Part shown: in pieces, positions 44,982-56,601 of the stretch
How positions within the stretch are numbered: the first letter of the stretch is position 1
How the letters are laid out: every line of letters begins with the position of its first letter
Assembly (NCBI RefSeq): GCF_001262505.1
Contig: NZ_KQ410728.1
Location: 62,001 to 126,000 of the forward strand
DNA: 64,000 nt
From: Shinella sp. SUS2
Lineage (GTDB): Bacteria > Pseudomonadota > Alphaproteobacteria > Rhizobiales > Rhizobiaceae
Direction: 5' to 3'
The notes under the pieces: generated by a model
What the model was told of the DNA's origin: nothing
The model's input: only the letters and a program-made list of their open reading frames with translations
Database searches by the model: none
Translations under genes and position numbers: made by a program

Positions 44982-45594
44982 CGCGCTGTTCTACGAGACG
45001 GCGGAAAACGCCCACGGCCTGAAGCACGATCCGTTCAAGGCGATCGTCGCGCCGCGCCCGATCGGCTGGATCGGCACCAAGGCGGCGGACGGGCGGCGCA
45101 ACCTGGCGCCCTATTCGTTCTTCAACGCGGTGAGCGACAGGCCGAAGCTGGTGATGTTCTCCTCGAGCGGCCACAAGGACAGCGTGCGCAACATCGAGGA
45201 AACCGGCGTCTTCACCTGCTCGCTGGCCGGCCGGCATCTCGCCGAGGCGATGAATGCCAGCTCTGCTGCCGTGCCGCGAGGCGTCGACGAATTCGCGCTC
45301 GCCGGCCTTACGCCCGTCACCGGCCGCCTTGTCGATGCGCCCTATGTCGGCGAGGCCCATGCGGCGCTGGAGTGCCGGATGACGCAGTCCTTCCGCCCCG
45401 TCGATACCGATGGGCGGGAGACGGACAACTGGGTGGTGTTCGGCCAGGTGGTCGGCATCCACATCAGCCCGGAGATCCTGCGCGACGGCATGATCGACAT
45501 GGCCGCCGCGCGCCCGCTCGCCCGCATGGGCTATATGGATTACTGCGACGGCGGAGCGGATGTCTTTGCCATGATGCGGCCCAAGGTGGGGTGA
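44971..45594 (+). CDS. Flavin reductase family protein
   Basis: 207 residues, FMN-binding split-barrel. Motifs: [30 protein letters not shown] (flavin phosphate and isoalloxazine contacts) and [17 protein letters not shown]. Stand-alone members bind FMN and may serve as reductase components. Overlap with the preceding nitroreductase gene implies translational coupling; the pair could act in flavin or xenobiotic reduction (inference). Confidence 0.88.
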   Translation: MTPDALFYETAENAHGLKHDPFKAIVAPRPIGWIGTKAADGRRNLAPYSFFNAVSDRPKLVMFSSSGHKDSVRNIEETGVFTCSLAGRHLAEAMNASSAAVPRGVDEFALAGLTPVTGRLVDAPYVGEAHAALECRMTQSFRPVDTDGRETDNWVVFGQVVGIHISPEILRDGMIDMAAARPLARMGYMDYCDGGADVFAMMRPKVG

Positions 45595-45604
45595 TGCCTG
45601 AGCC

Positions 45605-46243
45605 TCAGCGGTTGCGGCCGTAAATCGTCCCGATCGGCGCAACTTGCGCCGTATCGACCGCGAAACCACCGAAGAAGCCCTCGTCTCGTGAGTGTTCGCA
45701 GGCCCGTTCCAGTGCTGCTCCCGTCAGATCCGGAAACGAATCAAAGGCAGGAACGCCGGCGACAGCGGCGGTGAGGAGGGTTGCGGCGCGGGCTGCGGCG
45801 AAGGGGGCGATCCATTCGTCTGATGCGGTGAAGGCGCGGGCTGCGCCGAGGGTGCGCTTCAGCGCACGCTGGTCCCAAACCAGGGCGGCAAGCCGTATGG
45901 TTTTGCCCGCAACGCCCTTGCACGAGACGGGGGCGGGCAGAATACCGTCGGTGATCGCCAGGACGGGGGTGGTGCCGTCCCCCCTGCCTTCCTCGGCTTC
46001 TGCGACGGACAGGAGGGCGGCGAGGCGCTGGAGGTCAGCGCCGGTTCGCCAGCCGGCGAGGGCGATGGCGGCAGCGCCGCTACCGATGATGTAGCGGAGG
46101 GTTGCGAGATCGATCGTCGTATCGACGATGACGATGTTGCCTTTTGTCTGTGAGTCGCCGGCGCGCACCAGTACGCCGCACCCTTTGGGAAGGGGAAAGG
46201 GCGTTTCGGTCGCTTCGAAAAGGGCGTGGGGCAGCGGTACCAT
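45605..46243 (-). CDS. Degenerate HpcH/HpaI (CitE-like) aldolase-related protein
   Basis: 212 residues, about 60-80 shorter than typical CitE/HpcH proteins. The C-terminal LERACEHSRDEGFFGGFAVDTAQVAPI resembles the CitE end (A-C-x-x-x-x-x-x-GFxGKxxIHPxQVxPI), with IHP replaced by VDT. The catalytic/metal residues of the family core are not clearly present. Probably a relic or repurposed fold; the family assignment is tentative. Confidence 0.5.
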   Translation of the reverse strand: MVPLPHALFEATETPFPLPKGCGVLVRAGDSQTKGNIVIVDTTIDLATLRYIIGSGAAAIALAGWRTGADLQRLAALLSVAEAEEGRGDGTTPVLAITDGILPAPVSCKGVAGKTIRLAALVWDQRALKRTLGAARAFTASDEWIAPFAAARAATLLTAAVAGVPAFDSFPDLTGAALERACEHSRDEGFFGGFAVDTAQVAPIGTIYGRNR

Positions 46244-46371
46244 GTCTTTTCATAGGGCTTTGCGCCTGGGAATGGCAATGACGAACCGGTTAACGGGTAT
46301 GGTGAACCAATCTTAAACACTTTGGCGCTAGCGTGTTTCCAGTAGCGTTTTGCAGGCGTTTGGGGCGTCCA

Positions 46372-47499
46372 TTGATCGTTCATGCTTTTCTCCGTTGGGT
46401 CGAGACCGCACGGGCAGCCGACCGGGCCAAGGCGGCCAGCGTGTTGGCGCGGGCTTACGCACGGGCGCGCATTTCGGCGGATGACCGCCACGGCGCGGAG
46501 ATGGCCATGATCTTCCTGCTTGACGATCCGGCGCCGAAAGTACGGCTGGCCCTCGCGGAAGCGCTTGCCGACTGCGAGGAGGCGCCGCGCGCCGTCATCC
46601 TGCCGCTGGCGGAAGACCAGCCGGAAATCGCCGCCCATATCATCCTGCGTTCGTCGGTGCTGACGGATGGCGACCTCGTCGATCTCGCTGCCAAGGGCAG
46701 CGCGACGACGCGTATGCTGATCGCCCATCGTGCTTTTGTCTCGCGCGCCGTTTCGGCGGCGCTGGCGGAAATCGGCGATGGGGCCGACGTGCTGGCGCTG
46801 CTGGAGAACGAGGGCGCCGTGCTCTCCCGGCGCAGCCTGACGCGCATCGTGGACCGCCTCGGCGACGATGCGGAAATCCGTGCCTTGCTGCTCGACCGAG
46901 ACGACCTGCCGAGCGATGCGCGCCATGCGCTGGTGGAGAAGATCGGCACGGCGCTGGCCGGTTTCGGGCTCATCCAGGCGGCGGTCGGCACGAGCCGTGT
47001 CGAGCGCATCACGCGCGAGGCCTGCGATGTCGCGACGATCGGCATGGCCGGCGAGGTCCCGGCTGCCGAGATGCCAGCACTTGTCGAGCACCTGCGCCTG
47101 ACCGGCCGGCTGACGCCGGTCTTCCTGATGCACGCGCTCTGCACGGGGCGAGTCGAGTTCTTTGCGGCCGCCATCACCGATCTCTCCGGCCAGGCGGAGC
47201 GGCGCGTCCGCTCCATCCTTTCCGACGGCCGCGAGGCGGCAGTGCGTGCCCTCTACGAGACCGCCGGCCTCGGCCGGGACGTCAGCGCCCTCTTTGCAGA
47301 GGCGACGATGCTCTGGCGGCGCGAGGCGAAGGGCGAGGACGACGGGCCGTCGGTTTCCGAACGCCTGCTCTCCCGTGCCCGCGCGGCGGGCGATGCCGCC
47401 TGCCAGTCCATGCTGGAACTCGTTGAGCGGCTGGCCATCGCCGAGCAGCGCCAGACGGCGCGCAGCTACGCCCTCATCGCCGCACGCGAAGCGGCTTAG
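46372..47499 (+). CDS. DUF2336 domain-containing protein
   Basis: 375 residues from TTG 46372 (family members begin near this point); GTG 46333 is an alternative. All-helical HEAT-like repeats: LARAYARARISADDRHGAEMAMIFLLDDPAPKVRLALAEALAD and further ARHALVEKIG units. DUF2336 proteins are alphaproteobacterial and some act in regulation of cell-surface or signalling functions; the role here is unknown. No signal peptide. Confidence 0.82.
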   Translation: MIVHAFLRWVETARAADRAKAASVLARAYARARISADDRHGAEMAMIFLLDDPAPKVRLALAEALADCEEAPRAVILPLAEDQPEIAAHIILRSSVLTDGDLVDLAAKGSATTRMLIAHRAFVSRAVSAALAEIGDGADVLALLENEGAVLSRRSLTRIVDRLGDDAEIRALLLDRDDLPSDARHALVEKIGTALAGFGLIQAAVGTSRVERITREACDVATIGMAGEVPAAEMPALVEHLRLTGRLTPVFLMHALCTGRVEFFAAAITDLSGQAERRVRSILSDGREAAVRALYETAGLGRDVSALFAEATMLWRREAKGEDDGPSVSERLLSRARAAGDAACQSMLELVERLAIAEQRQTARSYALIAAREAA

Positions 47500-47624
47500 G
47501 CCAGGGCGGTATTCGAAAAATCCCCGGCGTACATCCGCAGTTCCCTGAACTGGAAATTGTTGTAACTAATTGTTTTTACACAGTTAATGACGGAGGTGCG
47601 CCTGGCATTTTTGCTGGCATCACT

Positions 47625-48050
47625 CTAATCGGCGAAGCGCTTGACCACCCAGGAGTAACCATCCTCGGCGTAACGCACCGGGGTGGTGACGGCGGTCTTC
47701 AGGGCGGCCTTGTCGGGAATGGCCTGCTTCACGAAGTTCAGGGCGCGGGTGGCAAGGCCCTGCTTGGCCTCGGCGGTCTGGGCGGGCAAGGGAACCTCGG
47801 CCGTGGTCGCGGCCGGCATCTCGTCGGGGGACGGTTCGGCGGCATCGGCGGTGATCCGGTCGCCGGAACTTTCGCAAACCGCCACGATGACCGGATAGTT
47901 CTTGTCCTGGTGGCGGTTGATAAAGGTTTCGGCCTGCGCATCGCACAGCGCCACGGTCTGCCAGCTCTTGCCGACCGTGTCGATATAGTGGCACTGGGTC
48001 GCGCTGTCGTCGCAGCCCATGATCGTCATGACGATGAGCGCAGCTTTCAT
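47625..48050 (-). CDS. Hypothetical rhizobial protein with N-terminal Cys pair
   Basis: 141 residues. Short hydrophobic N-terminus followed by CDDSATQCHYIDTVGKSWQTVALCDAQ and an ENF-like helical segment (ETFINRHQDKNYPVIVAVC), then a Pro/Ala/Glu-rich stretch and a basic C-terminal helix. Four Cys in the first 60 residues could form disulfides. No named domain recognised. Confidence 0.7.
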   Translation of the reverse strand: MKAALIVMTIMGCDDSATQCHYIDTVGKSWQTVALCDAQAETFINRHQDKNYPVIVAVCESSGDRITADAAEPSPDEMPAATTAEVPLPAQTAEAKQGLATRALNFVKQAIPDKAALKTAVTTPVRYAEDGYSWVVKRFAD

Positions 48051-48120
48051 GGCCGTCCTTTCCGGGTTTGTTCCTGACGGTTAGAGGAACGCATTGCCGC
48101 GAAAATATGGCGCCGCAACC

Positions 48121-50178
48121 TCAGATGTCGAGATTGTCGGCGAAGACGGCCCGTTCCTGGATGAAGCGGAAGCGAGCCTCCGGCTTGGTGCCCATCAGGT
48201 CGTCCACGGCGGTGCGGGTGCCCTCGAAATCGACGTCGTCGATCGCCACTTTCAAAAGCGTGCGCTTCGACGGATCCATCGTGGTTTCCTTGAGCTGCGC
48301 CGGCAGCATCTCGCCGAGGCCCTTGAAGCGGCCGATCTCCACCTTGCCGCGGCCGTTGAACACGGTGCGCATCAGTTCTTCGCGATGCGGGTCGTCGCGG
48401 GCATAGAGCGTCTTGCCGCCCTGGCTGAGGCGGTAAAGCGGCGGCACGGCGAGATAGAGATGGCCGCCACGGATGAGGTCGGGCATTTCCTGATAGAAGA
48501 AGGTGATGAGCAGCGAGGCGATGTGCGCACCGTCGACGTCGGCGTCGGTCATCACGATGACGCGCTCATAACGCAGGTCGTCCTCGCGGTATTTCGAACG
48601 CGTGCCGCAGCCGAGCGCCTGCACGAGGTCGGAGATCTGCTGGTTGGCGCCGAGTTTTTCGCGGCCGGCGCTGGCGACGTTGAGGATCTTGCCGCGGAGC
48701 GGGAGGATCGCCTGATTGGCGCGGTTGCGCGCCTGCTTGGCCGAGCCGCCGGCCGAATCGCCTTCGACGATGAAGAGTTCGGCGCCTTCGGCGGAATTCT
48801 GCGAGCAGTCGGCCAGCTTTCCCGGCAGGCGCAGCTTGCGCACGGCGGTCTTGCGGCTGACTTCCTTTTCCTTGCGGCGGCGCAGGCGCTCTTCGGCACG
48901 CTCGATCACCCAGTCGAGCAGCTTTGCGGCTTCGCCCGGATTGTCGGCGAGATAGTGGTCGAAGGGGTCGCGCAGCGCGTTCTCGACGATGCGCTGGGCT
49001 TCGACGCTGGCAAGCTTGTCCTTCGTCTGGCCGACGAATTCCGGCTCGCGGATGAAGACGGAGAGCATGCCGACGGCCGAGATCATCACGTCGTCGGTGG
49101 TGATGGCGGCGGCACGCTTGTTCTGCGTCAGCTCGGCATAATTCTTCAGGCCCTTGGTGAGCGCGATGCGCAGGCCCGCCTCGTGCGTGCCGCCGTCGGC
49201 CGTCGGAATCGTGTTGCAGTAGGAGTGGATCAGCGAATCGCCGCCGTACCAGGTGACGGCCCATTCCAGCGAGCCGTGGCCGCCCGATTTCTCGCTCTTG
49301 CCCGCAAAGATCTCGCGGGTGACGGTGTAGTCCTTGCCGAGCGTCGCCTGGAGATAATCCTTGAGGCCTCCGGGGAAGTGGAAGACCGCCTTTTCCGGCG
49401 TTTCCGAACCCTCGGGCAGCAGCGACGGGTCGCAGCTCCAGCGGATCTCGACGCCGCCGAAGAGATAGGCCTTGGACCGGGCCATGCGGAAGACGCGGGC
49501 CGGATCGAAATGGGCGTGCGCGCCAAAAATTTCCGGGTCCGGATGGAAGCGCACCTTGGTGCCGCGGCGGTTGTGCACGTCGCCGAGCTCCTCCAGGCCG
49601 CCGACCGGCTTGCCGCGCGAAAAGCGCTGGCGGTAGAGCTTCTTGTTGCGGGCCACCTCGACCTCGAGATGGTCGGAGAGGGCGTTGACGACCGAAACGC
49701 CGACGCCGTGCAGGCCACCCGAGGTCTCGTAGGCCTTGCCGTCGAACTTGCCGCCGGCATGCAGGACCGTGAGGATGACCTCCAGCGTGGACTTGCCCGG
49801 CATCTGGGGATGGTTCTCGACCGGGATGCCGCGGCCGTTGTCGGTGACGGACAGGTAGCCTTCGGCATCGAGATTGACCTCGATGAAATTGGCGTGGCCG
49901 GCGACGGCCTCGTCCATCGAGTTGTCGATGACTTCGGCGAAGAGATGGTGCAGCGCCTTCTCGTCCGTGCCGCCGATATACATGCCGGGGCGCATGCGGA
50001 CCGGTTCGAGACCTTCCAGCACGCGGATCGCCGAGGCGTCGTAGCCGCCGGTGCCTTCGCTCGGCGGGGCAGGGCGCGCCTCGCGGGCAGGGGCGGCCGC
50101 CGCAGCGGGCTTTTCGACCGGCGGCGTGGCGGGCTGGGAGGGCATGTTGGCGAAGAGGTCGTTGCTGTCGTCTTGCAT
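48121..50178 (-). CDS. parE: DNA topoisomerase IV subunit B
   Basis: ATPase subunit of the decatenating type II topoisomerase. 685 residues. GHKL ATPase motifs: EVIDNSMDEAVAGHA, TDNGRGIPVE, GGLHGVGVSVVNALS; Toprim motifs: FIVEGDSAGGSAKQAR and MTDADVDGAHIASLLITF; the QxxGE...RTLL end follows. ParE rather than GyrB because it lacks the long GyrB C-terminal insert and has the KTLYARDD segment. A Pro/Ala-rich N-tail (~45 aa) precedes the core. ATG 50178. Confidence 0.95.
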   Translation of the reverse strand: MQDDSNDLFANMPSQPATPPVEKPAAAAAPAREARPAPPSEGTGGYDASAIRVLEGLEPVRMRPGMYIGGTDEKALHHLFAEVIDNSMDEAVAGHANFIEVNLDAEGYLSVTDNGRGIPVENHPQMPGKSTLEVILTVLHAGGKFDGKAYETSGGLHGVGVSVVNALSDHLEVEVARNKKLYRQRFSRGKPVGGLEELGDVHNRRGTKVRFHPDPEIFGAHAHFDPARVFRMARSKAYLFGGVEIRWSCDPSLLPEGSETPEKAVFHFPGGLKDYLQATLGKDYTVTREIFAGKSEKSGGHGSLEWAVTWYGGDSLIHSYCNTIPTADGGTHEAGLRIALTKGLKNYAELTQNKRAAAITTDDVMISAVGMLSVFIREPEFVGQTKDKLASVEAQRIVENALRDPFDHYLADNPGEAAKLLDWVIERAEERLRRRKEKEVSRKTAVRKLRLPGKLADCSQNSAEGAELFIVEGDSAGGSAKQARNRANQAILPLRGKILNVASAGREKLGANQQISDLVQALGCGTRSKYREDDLRYERVIVMTDADVDGAHIASLLITFFYQEMPDLIRGGHLYLAVPPLYRLSQGGKTLYARDDPHREELMRTVFNGRGKVEIGRFKGLGEMLPAQLKETTMDPSKRTLLKVAIDDVDFEGTRTAVDDLMGTKPEARFRFIQERAVFADNLDI

Positions 50179-50466
50179 GGGCCGTTCAGATTTTGTTCCG
50201 TTTGCCAGCTTCCCCGCCGGTCCGTGACGGACCGGGGTCTGGCGCAAAAAATGTCGTTTAGCGAATCACTTGCGACTCTGCCAGATTCCGTGGGCTTTCG
50301 CGATGCCGGGACGGCGTGCCGCCCCGTCCGCCTTCGGCCGCATTCGTGCGATGCCGGATGGTCTGACCGGCCTCAAGGATGCGCCAAGCCGCGCCAACCG
50401 CTGGCGGAGGATTGCGTTGCGGGCGGGCGGATGGCAAGTATCGCAGCCTCCAGGGAGCCACAGTTC

Positions 50467-51351
50467 ATGCGTCAGTCCACAGTTCATTGCCTTTCCCGGC
50501 TGTTTTTGGCCGCGGCCCTTGCCTGTTCGGTGGCCGGCGAGGCGGCGGCGCTGAGCCTGAAGCCCTGGAAAGACGACCTGTTCGGCTACGGCACCGTTGT
50601 GGAGACGAGCGACGATGGGGCGCTCACGGTCGTCGACTACCAGGAACTGCGCGACATCAACGGCCGTGACCAGGTGCCGGAGCGCCGGGTGAAGGCGGCC
50701 TATGTCTCGACCGCGGTGAAGAAGGGGCAGAAGAATGTGACGATCGACACGCCGGCCGGGCCGATCGACGTCGCGATGACCGGCAAGGGGGAGGGCGCGG
50801 CCTTCACGGTCATCTTCATCCATGGCCGCGGCGGCGACCGGCGGCTCGGCAACAACGACTGGAATTTCGGCGGCAATTTCAACCGGCTGAAGAACCTCGC
50901 CCTGCAGAATGGCGGGGTCTATTACGCCCCGAGCGTTCCCTCCTTCGACGACAAGGGCGCCGCGCGCATCTCCGGCCTCATCCTGACGGCCAAGGCGCTT
51001 TCGCCGGATGCCCCGGTCATCCTCGCCTGCGCCTCGATGGGCAGCTTCATCTGCGCCCGCGTGGCGCGCGATCCGGCGGCGGTGAAAAGCCTTGCCGGCA
51101 TGGTGCTGATGGGCGGGGCGGCGGACGGCGACTACGGCAAGACGCCGGCCTTCAAGGCGAAGCTGCCGGTGTTCTTCACCCATGGCGACAGCGACAGCGT
51201 CTATGCCGCAAACGACCAGATCGCGGTGTTCCGCCGGCTGCGCAAGGCCGGTGTGCCGGCGCGCTTCGTGCTGTTCCAGACCGGCGGGCATGGCACGCCC
51301 GTGCGCATGACCGACTGGCGCGAGACGCTCAACTGGTTGTTTGCGCAATAG
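50467..51351 (+). CDS. Exported alpha/beta-hydrolase
   Basis: 294 residues with signal peptide (hydrophobic 11-27). Hydrolase features: [13 protein letters not shown] (oxyanion HG), nucleophile elbow [10 protein letters not shown] (A-x-S-x-G variant), Asp in [11 protein letters not shown] and His in [11 protein letters not shown]. Likely a periplasmic esterase/lipase-like enzyme; substrate unknown. It lies 53 bases upstream of tpiA. Confidence 0.82.
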   Translation: MRQSTVHCLSRLFLAAALACSVAGEAAALSLKPWKDDLFGYGTVVETSDDGALTVVDYQELRDINGRDQVPERRVKAAYVSTAVKKGQKNVTIDTPAGPIDVAMTGKGEGAAFTVIFIHGRGGDRRLGNNDWNFGGNFNRLKNLALQNGGVYYAPSVPSFDDKGAARISGLILTAKALSPDAPVILACASMGSFICARVARDPAAVKSLAGMVLMGGAADGDYGKTPAFKAKLPVFFTHGDSDSVYAANDQIAVFRRLRKAGVPARFVLFQTGGHGTPVRMTDWRETLNWLFAQ

Positions 51352-51404
51352 GCGCCGATTTGCTACGCCGCAAACCACGCGAATTTCAAGGAAAGGGAGG
51401 TCTC

Positions 51405-52175
51405 ATGACACCGGATGTAACCCCGCTCGTTGCCGGGAACTGGAAGATGAACGGCACGCGCGCATCGCTCGACCAGATCAAGGCGATGGCCGAAGGCGTG
51501 AAGGGGCCGCTTTCCGACAAGGTCGAGACGCTGATCTGCCCGCCGGCGACGCTGCTCTATGTCGCGACGGCGCTCTGCGACGACAGTCCGCTGATGATCG
51601 GCGCGCAGGACTGCCACGAAAAGGCCTCCGGCGCCCATACCGGCGACGTCTCGGCGGAAATGATCGCCGACTGCTTCGGCACCCATGTCATCGTCGGCCA
51701 TTCCGAGCGCCGCACCGACCACAAGGAAAGCGACGCTTTGGTGCGTGCCAAGGCGGAGATCGCCTATGCGAACGACCTCGTCGCGATCATCTGCATCGGC
51801 GAGACCGGCGACGAGCGCAAGGCGGGCAAGACGCTCGACGTGCTGAAGACGCAGCTTGCAGCCTCCGTGCCGGATGGCGCAACGGCAGAAAACACCGTGA
51901 TCGCCTATGAGCCCGTCTGGGCGATCGGCACCGGCCTGACGCCGACGGCCGGTGACGTCGAGGAAGCGCACGCCTTCATGCGCGCGGAGCTGGCCGGCCG
52001 TTTTGCCGGCGAGGGCACCAAGATGCGCATCCTCTATGGCGGCTCGGTGAAGCCGGGCAATGCGCAGGAACTGATGGGCGTCGCCAATGTCGACGGCGCG
52101 CTGATCGGCGGGGCGAGCTTGAAATCCGACGATTTCCTCGCCATCTACCGCGCATACGAAGCGCTGACCGCCTGA
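51405..52175 (+). CDS. tpiA: Triosephosphate isomerase
   Basis: 256 residues. Catalytic Lys14 in AGNWKMNG, His99 in VGHSERR and Glu169 in [11 protein letters not shown]; phosphate loop [13 protein letters not shown] 51405 follows AAAGGGAGG. It heads the tpiA-secG-pyrG order typical of Rhizobiales. A GC-rich hairpin (TCCGTC...GACGGA) follows at about 52179-52206 without a T-run. Confidence 0.97.
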   Translation: MTPDVTPLVAGNWKMNGTRASLDQIKAMAEGVKGPLSDKVETLICPPATLLYVATALCDDSPLMIGAQDCHEKASGAHTGDVSAEMIADCFGTHVIVGHSERRTDHKESDALVRAKAEIAYANDLVAIICIGETGDERKAGKTLDVLKTQLAASVPDGATAENTVIAYEPVWAIGTGLTPTAGDVEEAHAFMRAELAGRFAGEGTKMRILYGGSVKPGNAQELMGVANVDGALIGGASLKSDDFLAIYRAYEALTA

Positions 52176-52295
52176 TCCCTTCCGTCGGCCCGAAAAGGGC
52201 AGACGGATCGACACCTAGGGCTTGGAATGGTGCGCGGCTTGGTATATTGAGCCGCAAACCTGACATTTGGGCCATCTGGCCGGGATACCGAAAAC

Positions 52296-52775
52296 ATGCA
52301 GACCATCTTGCTCGTCATCTATCTCATGGTCGTCGTCGCGCTGATCGGCGTCGTGCTGATTCAGCGGTCTGAAGGCGGCGGCCTCGGCATCGGTGGCGGC
52401 TCCGGCTTCATGTCGGCGCGCGGCACGGCCAATGCCCTGACGCGCACCACGGCGATCCTTGCCACGCTGTTCTTCGTCCTGGCGCTCGGCATGGGCATCC
52501 TTGCCCGCTACGAGACGCAGCCGACGGACATTCTCGACCGTATCCCCGGCACCACGGGGACGGGCGGCGTTCTCGACGCGCTCGGCGGCGCATCGCAGGG
52601 CGAGGGCACCCAGAACAACAACACGACCAACCAGACGCCCGCGACGACCGGCACCGATGCCGTTCCGACCGAAGGCGGCGCAGCAACCGGCACCGGCAAC
52701 ACGTCCACGACGGGCACCGGCACGGGCGCTGCAACGGGCACGGAGCAGAACTCCGGCGTCCCGAGCGGCCAGTAA
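52296..52775 (+). CDS. secG: Preprotein translocase subunit SecG
   Basis: 159 residues. Two transmembrane segments (about 3-24 and 50-70) with the SecG hallmark IGVVLIQRSEGGGLGIGGGSGFMSARGTANALTRTTAILA between them. The long Thr/Gly/Asn-rich periplasmic-side tail (about 85-159) is an alphaproteobacterial addition. Inner-membrane partner of SecYE. Followed by a terminator. Confidence 0.95.
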   Translation: MQTILLVIYLMVVVALIGVVLIQRSEGGGLGIGGGSGFMSARGTANALTRTTAILATLFFVLALGMGILARYETQPTDILDRIPGTTGTGGVLDALGGASQGEGTQNNNTTNQTPATTGTDAVPTEGGAATGTGNTSTTGTGTGAATGTEQNSGVPSGQ

Positions 52776-52798
52776 GCCGCAAGGACTGAAAACAAACC

Positions 52799-52832
52799 GG
52801 CCGGTTGGCGAAATCCAACCGGCCTTCTTCTT
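52799..52832 (+). terminator. Terminator after secG
   Basis: GGCCGGTTGG (52799-52808) pairs perfectly with CCAACCGGCC (52815-52824), loop CGAAAT, then TTCTTCTTG. Confidence 0.85.
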
Positions 52833-52838
52833 GTGTAA

Positions 52839-54551
<1,713 letters not shown>

Positions 54552-54630
54552 GCAGCATGCAAGCCTCTCCTTCCCGGTCGGCTCAAGTCCGAGGGTGACG
54601 ACGGGAGAGGCAGGCTTCCAACGCTATGAA

Positions 54631-54659
54631 AAAAGCCCGGCATTTCTGCCGGGCTTTTT
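54631..54659. terminator. Bidirectional terminator between pyrG and MFS gene
   Basis: AAAAGCCCGGCA (54631-54642) pairs with TGCCGGGCTTTT (54647-54658), loop TTTC. A-run on one side and T-run on the other make it usable from both convergent genes. Confidence 0.92.
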
Positions 54660-54660
54660 G

Positions 54661-55884
54661 TCATTCGGCCGCCTGGACGAGGGCGTCGATCCCGTCGTCG
54701 GGATCCTCGCCGGCGAGGATCCGCTGGCCGATCCCGACGGTGATTGCCGCACTGATGCTGGCGGCGACGGAGACCCAGAAGCCGTTCTGGGCACCGAAAT
54801 TGTCCACCGCCCAGCCGGCGACGAACGCGCCCAGCGCCATGCCGATGCCGATGCCGGTCGTGACCCAGGTGATGCCCTCCGTCAGCATGGCGGCCGGCAC
54901 GCGACGCTCGATGAGGCCGAAGGCGGTGATGAAGGTGGGCGAGATGGCGACACCGCTGACGAAGACAGCCAAGGCGAGCAGCGGCACCGTATCGGCGAAG
55001 GGCAGCGGCAAGGCTGTGAGCGCCAGCACGGCGACGGCGATCATCAGCTGCTTCTGCAGCGCCATCTTCGGGTTCAGGGCACCAAGCACGAGGCCGACGA
55101 CGAAGGAACCGATGGCATAGACGCCGATGACGAGGCTGGCGGCATTCGGCTGGCCGAGTTCCTTGGTGATGGCGACGGCGCTGACCTCGGCGGTCGCGAA
55201 GGTCGAGCCGACGAAGACGAGGGCGAGCGTGATGACCTGGACGGCGCGCAGGCGGATCGCCGATTTTTGCGGGGGGCTGCCGGCGACATGGCGTATGGCG
55301 GGCTCGGTGGCGCGCTGCAGGACGAAGGCGAGCGTGCCGACGGCGAGGAAGGCGGTGCTGATCAGCATGCCGGCCTCGGGGAAGAGGGCGACGGCAAGGC
55401 CGACGGAGAGCGACGCGCCGGCGATGTAGACCAGCTCGTCGGCCGCCGATTCGAAGGCGAAGGCGGTGTTGAGCTCGGGCCTGTCACGAAAGATCTCGGT
55501 CCAGCGGGCGCGCAGCATGGCCGGCATGCTGGGCATGGTGGCGGCGAGGAAGGCGGAGGCAAAGAGCGTCCAGACCGGCCAGCCCTGATGCGTGGCGGCT
55601 ATCAGCGCGAGAAAGGCGAGGACGGAGACGATGGTCGCGGGCGTCAGCACCGCGGCCTGGCCGAAGCGGTCGACGAGGCGGGAGACCTGCGGCGCGATGA
55701 GCGCGTTGGTGAGCGCGAAGGTGGCGGAGACGGCGCCCGCAAGCCAGTATTCGCCATGGGTCTGCGAGAGCATGGCGACGATGCCGATCGGCGCCATGGC
55801 GATGGGAAGGCGGGCGAGGAAGCCGGCGGCGGAGAACGTCTTGGTTCCCGGCACGCTGAAAATTTCTTTGTAGGGGTTGGACAT
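54661..55884 (-). CDS. MFS transporter, likely drug/metabolite efflux
   Basis: 407 residues, about twelve transmembrane segments. Loop 2-3 carries APQVSRLVDRFGQAAVL, the MFS motif A-like region. Substrate cannot be told. It is divergent from a TetR regulator with three palindromic operators between them, the usual layout of a drug-inducible pump. ATG 55884 is chosen because the open frame upstream runs through the operators. A bidirectional terminator follows. Confidence 0.88.
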   Translation of the reverse strand: MSNPYKEIFSVPGTKTFSAAGFLARLPIAMAPIGIVAMLSQTHGEYWLAGAVSATFALTNALIAPQVSRLVDRFGQAAVLTPATIVSVLAFLALIAATHQGWPVWTLFASAFLAATMPSMPAMLRARWTEIFRDRPELNTAFAFESAADELVYIAGASLSVGLAVALFPEAGMLISTAFLAVGTLAFVLQRATEPAIRHVAGSPPQKSAIRLRAVQVITLALVFVGSTFATAEVSAVAITKELGQPNAASLVIGVYAIGSFVVGLVLGALNPKMALQKQLMIAVAVLALTALPLPFADTVPLLALAVFVSGVAISPTFITAFGLIERRVPAAMLTEGITWVTTGIGIGMALGAFVAGWAVDNFGAQNGFWVSVAASISAAITVGIGQRILAGEDPDDGIDALVQAAE

Positions 55885-55918
55885 GGCCTGCTCCTGGGAA
55901 TGGGCGGTTCCGATATTT

Positions 55919-55989
55919 ACATACGCGGCGTATGTTGAAGAGATAGTTGCATACGACGCGTATGTCAAATAAAATACGCGGCGTATGTG
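55919..55989. promoter_or_regulatory. Three TetR-type palindromic operators
   Basis: CATACGCGGCGTATG (55920-55934), CATACGACGCGTATG (55950-55964) and ATACGCGGCGTATG (55974-55987), centres 30 and ~23 bases apart. They occupy the whole divergent promoter between the MFS gene and the TetR gene, 15 bases from the TetR ATG. Confidence 0.85.
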
Positions 55990-56003
55990 AATGAGGAGAC
56001 GCC

Positions 56004-56594
56004 ATGCGCAAGCCGCGTGAGGAAATGATCGCCGAAACAAGGGCAAAGCTGATCGCCGCCGGCCGCCAGGCGTTCGGCACGGTGGGCTACGCCGCTGCGT
56101 CGATGGACGACTTCACCGCGGGGGCGGGTCTGACACGCGGCGCACTCTACCACCATTTCGGTGACAAGAAGGGACTTCTGCAGGCGGTGGTCCAGCAGGT
56201 CGATGCGGAAATGTCGGTCCGGCTCAACCGGATCTCGGCCGAGGCGCCGAACCGCTGGCAGGGCTTCGTCGAGGAATGCGTCGCCTATATCGAGATGGCG
56301 CTGGAGCCGGAAATCCAGCGCATCATGTTCCGCGACGGACCGGCGGTGCTCGGCGACATCTCGCAATGGCCGACCAACAACGGCTGCATCGCCGCCCTCA
56401 GCCGCAGCATCGAGCGACTGAAGGCCGACGGGGTGATGGCGGACATAGACACGGAGGCCGCCGCCCGGCTGATCAACGGGGCGAGCAGCCATGCCGCGCT
56501 GTGGATCGCCAAGTCGGACGATCCGGAAGAAACCTCGAAGCGCGCGGTCAAGGGGTTCCGGACGCTGCTCGAGGGGCTGCGGATCAAGGACTGA
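56004..56594 (+). CDS. TetR/AcrR family repressor
   Basis: 196 residues. N-terminal HTH: AGRQAFGTVGYAAASMDDFTAGAGLTRGALYHHFGDKKGLL (helix-turn-helix with the YHHF signature) and a helical ligand domain with PTNNGCIAAL. GAGGAG precedes the ATG. By position it should repress itself and the divergent MFS gene through the three operators. Ligand unknown. Confidence 0.93.
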   Translation: MRKPREEMIAETRAKLIAAGRQAFGTVGYAAASMDDFTAGAGLTRGALYHHFGDKKGLLQAVVQQVDAEMSVRLNRISAEAPNRWQGFVEECVAYIEMALEPEIQRIMFRDGPAVLGDISQWPTNNGCIAALSRSIERLKADGVMADIDTEAAARLINGASSHAALWIAKSDDPEETSKRAVKGFRTLLEGLRIKD

Positions 56595-56601
56595 GGGTCG
56601 C

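Noticed and set aside
48094..50466. Long plus-strand open frame running into the alpha/beta-hydrolase
   Set aside because: It is antisense to parE; only the last part from 50467 is coding, where the signal peptide and hydrolase motifs begin.
54595..55938. 447-codon plus-strand open frame
   Set aside because: Antisense to the MFS gene; Gly/Asp/Arg/Glu-rich mirror translation.
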